From NCBI GenBank assembly GCA_003833135.1, contig QZLH01000298.1:46205-110204 (forward strand): a DNA stretch of 64,000 nt. The letters are read 5' to 3'. Made by a program: the position numbers and the translations under genes. Under the pieces are notes generated by a model, which was given only the letters and a program-made list of their open reading frames with translations, was not told where the DNA came from and ran no database searches. The DNA comes from Oehlia diaphana (Eukaryota > Glomeromycota > Glomeromycetes > Glomerales > Glomeraceae). The first letter of the stretch is position 1; the number at the start of each line of letters is the position of its first letter. This document shows positions 23,867 to 36,012 of this stretch, piece after piece.

Positions 23867-24037
23867 AATCCCGCACCCGTGGTGTAACCGAGATGATACA
23901 TGTCACGTGATCGCGAGGAAACGCGTTGTTTATATTGTCACACATTATTTGTCACCAGCTTAGACGGGTTGGGACGGGTTGGGACGGGTTTTGTTACTAA
24001 AAATAGTAAAGTCCGGTTACACCACGGGTGCGGGATT
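23867..24037. mobile_element. MITE with perfect 24-bp terminal inverted repeats
   Basis: Bases 23867-23890 and 24014-24037 are exact reverse complements over 24 bp. The 171-bp element is GC-rich for this genome and contains about three tandem copies of the 10-bp word gacgggttgg at 23964-23991. It has no coding capacity. The perfect ends suggest a recent insertion. A target-site duplication is not obvious; the flanks share only ta/tta-type bases. Confidence 0.75.
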
Positions 24038-24109
24038 ACTGCTCCTTAATTAAATATCAGGCTATATTTTGTCGATCACATGTTTTTTAAGTTTTACACG
24101 AATAATTTT

Positions 24110-25002
24110 ATAAAGCAATTTTTTTATTTTAATATAGGCAAAGGCTTTATTGATAGAATTTCTTTGGGAATTTTTTTTAATAAAAAGATTTTTTTTGATA
24201 AAAATTTCGTTAGAGAATTTGTTCATTGAAACATTTCTGAGTTTTTTTTTTTTGATGGTTAAAAAATTTTATTTTGATTTTGAGATATACTTAATTTGTT
24301 GGAATAATTTTTTTAACAAGAGAGATTTTTTTTTTTGATAGAGAAATCATTGAGAATTTTTTTTTTTTTTTTTGTAGAAAATTCTTTGAATCTTTTTTAA
24401 TAGGGAAGATTTTTTTTTTTTGATAGAAATTTTCTTTAATAGGAGATATTATTTTGATTGAGAATTTTATTAGAGAATTGTTTGTTAAAAATTTTTTTAT
24501 TTTTTTGATGGAGAATTTTGTTCAGAAATCTTAATAGAAAATTTTATTGAAAATAGTTTTTTAATAAGGGTATCGAGGATTTTGACTTGAAAATTTTTTT
24601 TATTGTAATAAAGAATTTCATTAGAGATCTTTATTTTTTATAAAAAATTAATTGAAAATTTATTGGAAATTTTTTATTCAATTTTACAATTTAATAAATT
24701 TTTACTCCTCTTCATCTTCCTATCACTTCTTTTCATCTCCCATCACTCCTTTCACTCCTCTTCGGCTCCCATCACTTCTTTTCGTCTCTCATCACTCCTT
24801 TTCATCTCTCATCATGTCCTATTTCTCCTTTTTGTTTCCTATCATTTCTCATCACTCTTTTTTACTCCCTTTCATCTTCTATTACTTTCCATTACTCCAT
24901 TGTCATTTCATATTTTTATTAGCATCTTTCTCCTTGATCATTGTAATTTACTTAACTTTTTAATTTATTGTTATTGTTTTTTATTTGTATCACTTCAATA
25001 AA
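24110..25002. repeat. T-rich degenerate tandem DNA and pyrimidine minisatellite
   Basis: 24110-24690 consists of T-runs alternating with gaga and gaaaatt words, a degenerate tandem pattern. 24710-24905 is a pyrimidine-rich strand of near-repeats of catctcccatcactcctttt, about 20 bp each. The open frames here (24652-24963, 24663-25001) are by-products of missing purines and are not called as genes. Confidence 0.6.
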
Positions 25003-25564
25003 AATAAATATAGTGATTTTTTCCTTTAAAATCGTAAATGTGTGACTTAAATTTTAATATTTGCATATTTGCAAATAAAATTTCATTAAATAAGATTATC
25101 GAATAAATATGTTTGCAATAAAATTTTTTCTTTTTCAATAAAATTTTAAGTTTAACCAATCAAAAATTAGATGCATCATACTATGACATATTTGAAAAAA
25201 AAAACCCAGGCCCAGGCAACATTTAGCAATCCCCAATTTTTATTTATATATATTTATATATTAAAATATTTAAAATAATAGATTTTCAAAAAACAATGTT
25301 TTTATGCAAATTATTTAATAATACTAATGAAAAAAAGAGAAAACACTTCACAAAAATTTCTGCTAATACTTTTTTTAAAGCTAACATTATTTTAAAATTT
25401 TTATGTTATATATGAATATTATATGATTATATAATAAGAAATTTGTAAAAAATTTTCTATGAAATTAAAAAACATCAAAAAATGTCAAACTAAAGTAAAT
25501 TATTAATAAAGTAAGATAAATTTTTCAAAAAATACCATAAAAATAAATTAATAAATAAGTAAAA

Positions 25565-25704
<140 letters not shown>

Positions 25705-28074
25705 AAAAGAATTAAAATTAAATAATAAATAAAAATAAAATTAAAGAAATACCAAGACTAAACTAATTATAAATTTAAGAAAATAATTATAAAGATAAAA
25801 TCGAAAATTAAAAAGTATGCTAATATAGATCAAAAAGAATATTAATTATATTAATAAAACAAAGAAATACAGTACTCATATAAAATAAAAATAAAATAAA
25901 AATTACAAAAAAATGCTGAATCATATACTAAAAATAAAAAAAAAATATTAAATTACATTTATAAGATTAAGATAAAAAGTAAAAAAAAACTATGATAGAA
26001 TCCTAAATATTAAGCAAATTTTATATATTACTAGTAAAGCTCTGCATGAGCCGAGCCATACTTAAATTGGCTTGATGCTTGACAAGCCGGCTCAGAAAAG
26101 CTCGAGCTGGCTCGTCAACAAAGTAATAAAATAAAAATTAATAATTCTGATTGGATTTCGGCCTCTGAAAACGCTATATTATACAATTACAAGAATTATA
26201 CCGATCACATAGTTATTAAAATATTATTTATATGCTGATAAATAATCTGTTTTAAAAGGTATAAACAAAAAAAAATAAAAAAATATTAAAATTATTCATT
26301 TTTATCAATCACACTTATCCTGAGCGGTATATCTAATTTTGAATAGTAAATACTTTTGGAATGTCAGTTTCTTCTAAACTACCTTTCTCTACTAATTTTT
26401 TAAGTTCACATCACATTTCCTACATAAATTTCCTGCTAATTACTTTGCAAAAATAATTCCCCAAAAAGTATTAGTAGAATTCACTGGTTTGGAGACGGAT
26501 CAAGCATTAATTATTATAATTAATATAAAAATGAATGAATATTTAGGTACACGGATATACTGAATTAATGCTATTAAAATTTCAATCTATTTTAATTCTT
26601 AATATTCTACTTTTATTTTAAATTTTGCATCTATACTAAGTTACAATATTAAATGATCAACTTATAAGAATTTAAATAGTAGGTTTCAAAAGAATTTCAC
26701 AATTATCTTTTGGCTGAGTGAAACCACAAAAAAAAAATTATCATTAAAATATTTATTTAATAGTATTAGTTATTACAATAATATAAAGTAACATTTTATG
26801 TTATGGGATTTTGATAATTAATAATTACTCGTCACAAAATGCCGAATAACTGTTTTATCAGGCTTACGTTATAGGTATTTTTTATACAACTTAGTAACTG
26901 GTAAATCAATCAATTAGTAAATGTCTGATAAAAATTATTATTGTTATTTTTCATTTTTTTTTTTGATAATATAATAATAATTTTTCTTCTTTCTTTTATT
27001 TTTTATATGATCGTAATGGTCGTGATTATAAATTATAAAATTTATGGTATAACTCAAAATTCAGATACAAAAGAGGTTTGATACTAACACTGAACATATA
27101 AAAATTTTGATGAAGATTATTACAGAGAAATTAGTTTTAAAAGAAACCACTGTTACACAATTTACTCACTTAATTTTTATACGGACAATCTTTCAAGTAT
27201 TGATAATGATGCTGTGATTGATAATGATTAGACAAACTCTTTTTAATAATTGTTGAACAACATAACAGATAATAATTTACATTTGAAAAGATTTATTATA
27301 AACATTTTTTTATTTACTAAAATTTTACCATGTTTATTTTGTGTTAATTTGCGCCAGGTGACATCTGACACATCTGACGTGCGTTTCACTTGAATCGCAT
27401 CATAGAGTATTAGGTGTTACGGACTAATTGATCAAAACTATATCAACTGTATTGATTAATTTACTATGATTTAAATTTTTATAGCTAAATTTAAGTTAAA
27501 ATAAAAGTATATAATTTAATATTAATTTTATTATAAATATTTGAATTGATTCTACACTTGCATTGTCATTCCTTTCTTGCTCATTTTGGCCAAAAACGCC
27601 TATAAAATATTTTCTAAGGTTGAAAATTCAAGATTATTTATTATATAAATGGATAGAAAATTGTAAAATAACGCGAAAATATCTAATTTTACATTAAAAT
27701 AACATTAAACAACAGGATTTTATTTGCTACCTAAAAGTTTTGACCGTAACTTTAATCTCTAAGTATTAAGTATATATAAATGTATTTTGAACAGGATTAA
27801 TATGAAATTCTGTGATATCTGAAAATTTTACGACCATTGTTTGTGTTTGTGTGGCATGAAAATCTGAATATAATAAATTTTATAATTTACTGAATCAATT
27901 AGTGTCCTACCATAATGGTGTAACTTCCATAGTAAACTTTTTTTTTTTTTATTAATGGAATTACTTTTATTCCATAAGTAAACTCAATTATCACCTGGCT
28001 ACTAATTGGTATTTAGGATTTTTTCCGCCAGTTATAAACTGGCGGACCAATTAGTATATCCAGGATGATAAAAA

Positions 28075-28163
28075 AGTTATTTACTGATCTAGTTTAATAT
28101 ATAAATGGGTCATCATCCTTCGGATGATAACCCATTTATATACTACTAGATTAGTAAATAACT
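28075..28163. repeat. long hairpin, about 43-bp arms with a tiny loop
   Basis: 28075-28118 pairs with 28120-28163 with only a few mismatches, leaving a loop of a few bases around cttcgg. The core atataaatggg is matched on the other side by cccatttatat. Likely a foldback element or cruciform-forming sequence. Confidence 0.75.
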
Positions 28164-29097
28164 AATACTTATCATTATAATTTTAAATAGCTTAATGACG
28201 TCAGGCAGGTATGAATAAGAGATATGATTGATAGCGTATATTAAATTTATAAACTGACTTTTAAACTTTAAAAATTAAAATTAATTTAACTTTAAACTTA
28301 ATTTTAAAAATTTAAAATTTAAATAAAATCAAACTCTATTATTATTACTGCCCCGGTCAATATATACTGTATTTTTTTATTCAGTTACCAAATACGCGTC
28401 TTGATCTCTAAAGCTTAATATTTTGTATTATAATTGTAGAAAATATGATTAACATCATCGTTAAAAGATTAAAAAGTTGAAAATTAAATAAATTTTAATA
28501 TGAAATAAAAAAATGAAGGTAACTTGATTTCATAGTTGTTTTGGTTTGGCGTTTCTTTATTCACAATGATAGGAGTACCTTTATATTCTGATATATACAA
28601 TAGCTAATGGTCATTTTTTTTATCAAAAAAGGTAAAGAACAGGACTTTTTTTTTTTTTTTTGAGAAAAATAAAAAACTTTTTTATTAGAAAATTAGTAGA
28701 AGAATAAGAAAAGTAGCATATTTTTTTTTTTTTTATTTTGTTCCTTTAATGCTTTCGATGATTCATATTCATACTACATAAAATTCTAATAGTTAAAAAA
28801 TCTACGCTAGTACTGTTTGTTCTGTTATTATGGTTACCACCCCAGTGATCAAGTATAATTCTTTATTCTCTGTAGTAGAGACTTGGTGCAAATAAATAAA
28901 TAAATTACGAAATCTATTTAACAAATTTCAAGCTTACAGAGAAAAACACATACCTTGACAGGCTTCTCAAATTTTATTTCATATGTTGGATTGCTTAAAA
29001 CTTTCCATAGTCTACTATAAATAAATTTTCAGTTCGTCTTGACTTTTTTTTTTAGGATAAGCTTTATATTCGTGTAATAAATTCTATTGAACTGTAT

Positions 29098-29295
29098 TTA
29101 ATTTCGTGTTCCAATCATTAGAATTACTACACTAACTACAGTCAGTGATACCAAAAGATATCCGTAAGAATAATTACGTGCTTTCCAGCTGATCTCTCCT
29201 TGTGTGGTATCATTGATCATGGGTGGTTCATAACTAATCAAACATTGACGGGGAGTGAGGGATTGACTATACCATAAACATAGATAAGTCAGCAT
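29098..29295 (-). CDS. small hypothetical protein with a C-terminal membrane segment
   Basis: ATG at 29295, 65 aa, stop at 29098-29100. The composition (Pro, Gln, Trp, Tyr, Glu) and GC content are higher than in the surrounding spacer. The first half contains YEPPMINDTTQGEISWKAR. The end YLLVSLTVVSVVILMIG is a good single transmembrane segment followed by TRN, so a tail-anchored small protein is possible. An acceptor-like tttgattag lies inside the frame (just before YEPP), so it could be the last exon of a longer gene. No family recognised, and no homologue in the window. Confidence 0.35.
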   Translation of the reverse strand: MLTYLCLWYSQSLTPRQCLISYEPPMINDTTQGEISWKARNYSYGYLLVSLTVVSVVILMIGTRN

Positions 29296-30187
29296 TAAAT
29301 GATCGTCAGCCTTTTACTTAATCAATTCCAGATCTCCAAATTCACGTACTACGTTTCTAAGAATTCATTGGTCCTTCTATCCAGCGAATGAGAATAAATA
29401 TTTTTTAGCAGTAAAATACAATAAATATGGCAAAAGTTTTATTTTTCACCTTTCTAAAGTTTTTTTATTTTAAAAAATTTATTTAAATTTATTAAATATA
29501 TTTGATTCATTACTATTACTAAGATATCTCTTTAAATGTTTTAAATAAAAATTGAAAGTGTTTAATTAATATATAATTGAGTAAAAAAATTTGGTTGACT
29601 TGGTCAGAGACATATGTACTGTTCAAAAATAATCTAAATAAATTTTCTAGTAACTTATTAAAAAACGAAGGAATATTAATAATTAAATTCAAAGGATAAT
29701 CGTCTTAATAAAATTACTTATCGTTCAGCCCAATAGGATCATGCAGATTTTCATAGTCCGATATTTTTATTAAGCATATGATTATACATGTAATTGATAT
29801 AATAAGTTGAAGTAAAAAAAAAAATGGTGTAAATGAAAAAATTTTATAGGGAAAAGTTTAAATAAATTAAAAATAGCATAAAAATGAAAGCCAATATAAA
29901 GCTTATTTATAACTGATAATTAAATGCATGATCCATTGATTGGTGAAAATGACTACTACGTTGCCCATTTTTATCCAATCATTCAGTCCTGTGACAATAT
30001 AGATACAATAATATATATAAAGTATTTCTGCTGATCGCAAATTACTAACTAGAGCACATGATGATTTATTGCTTACTAATTAGGATATTGTCCGGTGACT
30101 TTGCCGTGCTTTGAAGATCACTTTCAAAAAATAAATATAAAATTGGAATAAAAAGCAAATGGGACTCTCTAACCAACATAATACAGA
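29296..30187. other. intergenic, upstream of F-box cluster
   Basis: AT-rich. A ctttgaagatcactttcaa word at 30109-30127 resembles the block conserved upstream of the other F-box copies (see 32375, 40813, 43005). No other feature seen. Confidence 0.4.
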
Positions 30188-31081
30188 ATGACCGCAATAC
30201 ACTCACAAATTACAAATATTCCACTTGAACTCTTTATTGAAATTTGCTCTTTTTTACCACCAGTTGATTTATTCACACTTTCTCAAGTGTGTCGTAAATT
30301 TCGCGGATATTTATGTGCTCCAAATTCTTTTATTACTCAACAAATATGGAAGGAATCTCGTTTAAATTTTATGCCAAAAGAAGATATGCCTCCACCAGAA
30401 GGCATGAGCGAAGAAAAATATGCTGAATTATTAATTACAGAACGAGGTTGTCAAATTTGTAAACGAACTAAAGAATGTAAAATATATTGGGAATTTACAA
30501 TTAGGTGTTGTAAAGAATGTCATTCAAATAAAACCGTAGGGTAAATATGTAGTAATTAATTATTTTACATTTGTAATTTATCATTTCAAACTAACTGATT
30601 TTTTTTAAAAAAATAATAAATTAGTTTGACTGGATTGGTTGAATATCCATCAGAATTCGTTGATATTATGCCACATACCACTGAGCTACTATGTGAGAAA
30701 TATTATTGGATAGAACAAGTAGATTCTGCATATGCTCAATATAATGGTTTATCAAAAGAAGAAAAGAAAATTTGGTTGGATAATAGAAAACAAATATTCG
30801 ATTCTATAATGAATTATGCTAGCCAACGTGAATTACGTGAAATAAAATTATTAGATTATTATTGTTGTTTTCAACCTCTTGATTTATTATACTCACCTTA
30901 TTATTTATTCTATGATATATTTCCTTCAGTCTATGATTTTTACCCCCAGACTCCACAACCTTCACAACCTTCAATTTTATCTCCGTACAGAAATTTTTTT
31001 GAGGAAGAGATTGAAGATGAATCACGTTTTAATGCAAGCATAAGACAAAATCAAGATTTCCTTGAAAATTCTAATGAGTAA
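30188..31081 (+). CDS. F-box protein, YG-tail family (copy 1, C-terminally truncated)
   Basis: Exons 30188-30540 and 30625-31081, 84-nt phase-2 intron, 269 aa. The F-box is near residues 11-50 (IPLELFIEICSFLPPVDLF, LSQVCRKFRGYL). MPPPEGM and the Cys cluster GCQICKRTKECK / RCCKEC follow. Exon 2 gives YPSEFVDIMPH, YYWIEQVDSAYAQY and WLDNRKQIFDSIM. After ENSNE, where the other copies continue with QK and a basic tail, this copy has TAA TAG. The next 100 bp are still recognisably the tail sequence but carry stops and frame changes, down to a shifted aaatatggttaag at the place of the usual YG end. The truncation looks secondary. Role by family: SCF substrate adaptor. Confidence 0.75.
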
Positions 31082-31689
31082 TAGAGAGATAATTATTGAG
31101 ACTAATAAGAAAAAGGTGAAGGGGAATTAAATAATAAATTACATAAAAATAATGTAAGAATTTTAACAATAAGTTTCGTGTAAATATGGTTAAGTTAAAT
31201 AATATGTGATTACTTTTATATGTATTTTAAACAATAAATAAAAATATATTTTGAAGATAAATTAAATTGAAATGGATAAATAAAATATTTAAGAGTTTAA
31301 CGAAAAAAAAAATATATTTTTTTTTCAATATTAAGACTGCATATTCGAAGTAATAAACGAATAATAATTTGATTGTGTTGCCATAATATAATAAATAAGA
31401 ATAATATGATTTTATGAACTGCCACCAATACCCCAATATCTCTCATATCTCTCATTGTAAATGATATTTTCACGAGACTTCAATGATTTCACGGCGCAGC
31501 CGTGAAGTTCAGTGACTCCGTGAAATAACTGATTTATCCCACGGTATCACGCCCTTTAATATACTTATTTTGACTAAATAATTATTCCAATATTGATAGA
31601 TTTTTTACCCATCTTTTAAATAAACACCAACGTGAGAATATCAAGAAAAAAAATCACAAATTTTAATTAGGAACCGTGAGATAAACACA
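31082..31689. other. 3' flank and spacer of F-box copy 1
   Basis: Holds the decayed tail of copy 1 (to about 31190). Its 3' flank is shared with copy B (gattactttta, then taacgaaaaaa, then ttgccata or similar words in the same order). A perfect 8-bp hairpin ttcacggc-gca-gccgtgaa lies at 31488-31506. Confidence 0.5.
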
Positions 31690-31985
31690 GATATTACTCG
31701 CCAAATATTAGCCTTCTTCCTCAACTTCTTATTGAATCTTCTCCCTTCTATCAATGTTGGTTATCCCAGGTATGTTATGAATTCCGCTGATATTTATATG
31801 CCACTAAATTTAGATTGAATCTTGCTCTACTGAAAGGAATTGAAGAACTGAACAATTTAAATAAAATTTATTGGAAATTTGAATCCTTGATGCTGTGAAG
31901 AACGGTTTTAAATATAAATAAACCATAACATAAATTTTCTAACTAAATAGAATAATACATTTGTAATTTATTAGTTTTTCTTTTA
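31690..31985 (+). pseudogene. old relic of an F-box exon 1 (relic R1)
   Basis: The order of words follows F-box exon 1 of the neighbouring genes: cttcctcaacttcttattga (PPELFIE region), ggtatgttatgaattccg (VCRKF region), then aaaatttattgg and gatgctgtgaagaacgg (KIYWEF..CCEE region), but no frame survives. It lacks the segment from Trp-Lys-Glu to MPPPEG. Relic R2 at 34715 has the same deletion (ctcta or ctctaaag joined to aaaggaatgag or similar), so both descend from one already-broken copy. Confidence 0.6.
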
Positions 31986-32374
31986 AAAAAAAAAAAATTA
32001 AATTAGTTTATTATGCCATGATATCTTGCATTTTAATCAATGATAAAAGAATTATATCTATAAATAATATATTAGACAATGTAAATTACAAGAGGATTTA
32101 TCTTCGATTTTACTATCATTATACATATGATTTACGACTTAATTTCTGTCCTCTAACTATTCCGTCCACAAAAAGCTAAGATTTTTGATAGTCAAAAAAA
32201 ATGACAACTTATATTAAAACCGAAATAAAAGAGGCAGATGGTATCAAAGTAATAAATTTAATACTTTACTATTAAAGTTTCCTTTTTTTTAAAAAAAAAA
32301 AAAATATAAAGGTATATTTTTTTTTACGTCAGAAAATTTGATATTCATTAAATGGAACTGAATATGTAATGTAG

Positions 32375-32404
32375 ACGTAATCATGCATTGAAGATCCCAT
32401 TCAA
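32375..32404 (+). promoter_or_regulatory. block conserved upstream of F-box copies (copy B)
   Basis: A 30-bp block starting acgtaatcatgcattgaaga, 46 bp before the ATG, recurs with one to three changes at 40813-40842 and 43005-43034. It may be a promoter element or simply part of the duplicated unit. Confidence 0.45.
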
Positions 32405-32449
32405 AGAGATAAATTTGTTTCAAAAATTCCTGTAGTACACTCACCAATT

Positions 32450-33565
32450 ATGAATTTTTCTCCTGAAATCTTCATTGAAATTTGTTCTTTTTTACCACCA
32501 GGTGATTTATTCACACTTTCTCAAGTGTGTCGTAAATTTCGTGGTTATTTATGTGCCCCAAACTCTTTTGTTACTCAACAAATATGGAAGGAATCTCGTT
32601 TAAATTTTATGCCAAAAGAGGATATGCCTCCACCGGAAGGCATGAGTGAAGAAAAATATGCTGAATTATTAATGACAGAACGAGGTTGTCAAATATGTAA
32701 ACGAACTAAAGAATGTAAAATATATTGGGAATTTGCAATTAGGTGTTGTAAAGAATGTCATTCAAATAAAACTGTAAGGTAAATATTGTATTTAAATAGC
32801 AGTTAATTAATTACGTTTGTAGTTTGTCATTCTCGAACTAGCTAATTTTTTTAATTTTTTTCTAAAAAAAAAACATAATAAATTAGTCGGATTAGATTGA
32901 TTGATATTGAATGTCCATCAGAATTTGTTGATATTATGCCATATACTCATACTGGATTTATCATATGTAATAAATATTATTGGATAGAACAACTAGATTC
33001 TACATATTCTCAATATTATGGCTTATCGAAAAAGAAAAAGGAAATTTGGTTGAATAACAAAAAACAAATATTTGATTCTATAATGAATTATGTTAACAAA
33101 CGTGAATTACGTGAAATTGAAGAAAGAGAAAAATTAAATGATTATTTTTATTTTTATCATCCTCCTCACTTATTTCATACATGCTGTGATTTGCATTATT
33201 CACTACTTAATTTACGCATCCAAACTCCTACGCGACCTTCTCGACCTTCACGATCTCCACTTCCACCTCTGTCCAGGTTTTTTGTTAAAAAAATTAAAGA
33301 TATGACACCATCAGCTATACCAAAGTTCCTTCAATGTCATATTCAGAGACTCGAAAATGTATCACATCAGTCTTCTTCTAATGCAAGCATAAGACTAAAT
33401 TCAGTAAATAATTTCCTTGAAAATTCTAATGAGCAAAAAAGAGATAATTTTATTAAAACTAAAAAAAAAAAAGATAAAAGGGAATTAAATAATAAATTTA
33501 ATAAATTTAGCATGAAAGTGAAAGGAAAGAATTCTAAAAATAAATTTGCTCATAAATATGGTTAG
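32450..33565 (+). CDS. F-box protein, YG-tail family (copy B)
   Basis: Exons 32450-32778 and 32887-33565, 108-nt phase-2 intron, 335 aa. The F-box starts almost at the first residue (MNFSPEIFIEICSFLPPGDLF). LSQVCRKFRGYL, MPPPEGM and the Cys cluster GCQICKRTKECK / RCCKEC follow. Exon 2 has ECPSEFVDIMPYT, YYWIEQLDSTYSQYYGL, WLNNKKQIFDSIMNY, a Pro/Ser/Arg low-complexity stretch (RPSRPSRSPLPPLSRFF), then IQRLEN, ENSNEQK and a Lys-rich tail ending NKFAHKYG. Nearly identical to copy 1 in exon 1, so the duplication is recent. The basic tail could act as a nuclear localisation signal (inference). SCF adaptor by family. Confidence 0.85.
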
Positions 33566-33826
33566 GTTAAATAAATATGCGATTACTTTTATTTATATGT
33601 ATGTACTTTAAATAACAATAATTTAAATATATTTGGAAAGAAATTAAATTTGAAATTTCAAGTTAAATAATTAAAACTTTAACGAAAAAATTTATTCAAT
33701 TTTTTCAACATTAAGGCTGTTCAATATGTTATATTCGATGTAATCAAGAATAATAAATTCGAATATATTCTCTTATTAAAGGATATCTTGCCATAGTATA
33801 ATAATAAATAGCATAAACTGTTACCA

Positions 33827-34635
33827 ACGGGAACTCGATGGCCCATAATCACGACACCAAAATCCTGAAAGTTCTAAATCATAGCAAATAAAAAATCTCG
33901 ACAGCCACAGAATCCCGGCGATTAAAAATCCTGCTGGTAAGTTCCCAAAATTTTGGAGTAATTAACCATATTAAATTGAAATGATAAATTTTTCGTTTAA
34001 TCCAATTAATAAATTTATTAATATTATTAATGCAAAATAAATTAACTTGAACAACTACTTGTTCTTATTCTTTTTGTGAAAACAGTCGATTTTCTGGTAT
34101 ACAATACAAAAATTACATTTGCGATAATTTAAATATTTTGTGATAGTAATTTTATTAGTGATGTAAAATTGCCGAATACTATATACGGAGATGGATGTTG
34201 CTATCATTGTGTCATGCAGTGGTACATGACAACAATCATTCAATATTGACCGTAATATTGAATAACGAAGTGCCTAATAACGACTGGTAGTCTTATGTAA
34301 TCATGATAAATTAGTTAATTTTGCTCGTATCCATGTTACATCATTTATTGCCGGATATTATTCATTTCCGGCAATAAATGACGTAACATAGCGGAGAAAT
34401 TTATTGGCATCATGATCTTATGGGACACAGAATATAAAACTTTAAGAATCACAACGTTTTTAAATTGTAATACGCTTAATTTAATTTCGTTTTTTATTTC
34501 GGGATTTGACTATCAGGATTTGGTTTATAACTGTTATTGGGATTCTGATCTGTGGAATTTTGGGACCATCAGAATTTTAATGTCGAGATTATTGACTGTC
34601 AAAATTATAGATGTCAGGATGTTGTGGTAAACCCG
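33827..34635. mobile_element. insertion of about 0.8 kb with inverted ends, probable non-autonomous element
   Basis: The 3' flank of copy B matches that of copy 1 up to actgttaccaa (33819-33827) and again from atgatattttcacg (34650), but copy 1 has only a short spacer between them. The extra 809 bp begin acggg and end cccgt. The first 130 bp and the last 150 bp hold repeated ctcgac and atcctg words in inverted orientation, and a 23-bp stem with one mismatch (34333-34355 against 34367-34389) lies inside. The frames at 34055-34243 and 34412-34630 inside it are not convincing genes. No transposase is present. Confidence 0.6.
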
Positions 34636-34714
34636 TGAGTCAATAACACATGATATTTTCACGCGAAATAGAAAGAAAGACTTAATTTAGTTGACCAAAA
34701 TGAAAAAAAATACA

Positions 34715-35060
34715 GATATTCGCCAAATACTAGCCTTCATCCTGAACCTATTGAATCTCTAGTTGATTTATTAACACTATCCCGCCAGTATGTAGTGAAT
34801 TTCGTTAATAATTATATTGCAAATTCTTTAGTAACCCAATAAATTTGGAATAAATCTTGCTCTAAAGAAAGGAATGAGGGAAGAAATATGTTGAATTATT
34901 AATAACGGAACGAAGTTGTTAAATGTAAATGATCGAAAAATGTAAAATTTATTGAAAATTTGAATCTTGATGTTGAGAAGAAGGTTTTTTCAAATACGAA
35001 TAAAACCGTAACATAAATATTGTATCTAAATAGAATCACATTTGTAAGTTATTCAGTTAC
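34715..35060 (+). pseudogene. old relic of an F-box exon 1 (relic R2)
   Basis: The sequence follows F-box exon 1: cctgaacctattgaatctct, gttgatttattaacac (VDLFTL), aatttcgttaataatta (KFRGYL), aacccaataaatttgg (TQQIW), aaatatgttgaattattaat (KYAELLM), aaatgtaaaatttattg (ECKIYW). Stops and frameshifts are scattered throughout. It shares the internal deletion of the MPKED-MPPPEG segment with relic R1, so the two are copies of one relic. Confidence 0.65.
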
Positions 35061-36012
35061 TTTTTGGAGATCAGTAATAAAGTAAAAAAAAAAAAAAGAT
35101 AAACCAAAATTCATTTTATCGTACATTTTATTTCACTCACCAAAACATTATTGTGAATTCAATACTCAACAGATATGACAAAAAAGTTGTAGTCACGTGA
35201 TTTTTTGGCCTGCATTATGGCATTACACACTGATAAATAAATGAGTTAAAAGCTTCACCTAAATTTGTGACGCAATCTGCAAATTAGCATAATATTGATG
35301 TTGATTACGATTTTCTTGAGAAAATCAATGCGCTAATATATATATATATAATTAAATAGTATCTCCCTAAGAGACATACTTTCTTTTTGAAAATCATGTG
35401 AAAATTAAATAATAATAAAAAGAATTATTTTTCGTCAATTTCAGTTGGACTCTGCTGCGGTGTTGTGGTCTAATAGTAAATGGTAATAATTTTTTATTGG
35501 CGTCAGGTTGATTTCTTTTAGGTTCAGTCAGTTCTAGAATTTTTCTTTTTTAGGATCAGTTTATTGCTGAGATTACTGCTGTGGCATTATGTTAAATAGC
35601 TTCAGTTTCCAGGAATTAGTAATATTAAGTTATTAATAAATTTTTTCTTTCTTTTTCAGTTCTGTCACTTTGGTTGAGAATCAGCGGTTGAGAATCAGCT
35701 TATGCAATTAAAGTATACTTAAATTAGTATTATGACCATATGTATAAATTATTATCTAAACCAAAAATTTGAAGCTATATTTATTAAAGTTCTACTTTGT
35801 TTAAGCATGCATAAAAACGCTAATATATTTATAGTTAGAAAATTTTATTATGCAATTTCAGCCAATTCAGATTATACTAAATGTGGTGAATGTACAAAAG
35901 TGCAGTGAAACATAGCATATTTAGTATTATAAAAGGACCCTTTCTTTTTGGAATGCACCATTTAGGAATTTAAATTTTTTAAATTGTTGACAAATAAAAC
36001 TATTTATTAATA
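35061..36012. other. intergenic, upstream of Sel1 kinase
   Basis: AT-rich with A-run 35083-35096 and an (AT)n stretch at 35337-35352. The word ggttgagaatcagc occurs twice in tandem at 35670-35699. No gene seen. Confidence 0.4.

Noticed and set aside
24150..25001. Several open frames rich in Phe, Leu, Ser
   Set aside because: They come from T-runs and a pyrimidine minisatellite; no conserved motif.
34412..34630. 72-codon frame
   Set aside because: Lies inside the inverted-end insertion and consists of its degenerate repeat words.
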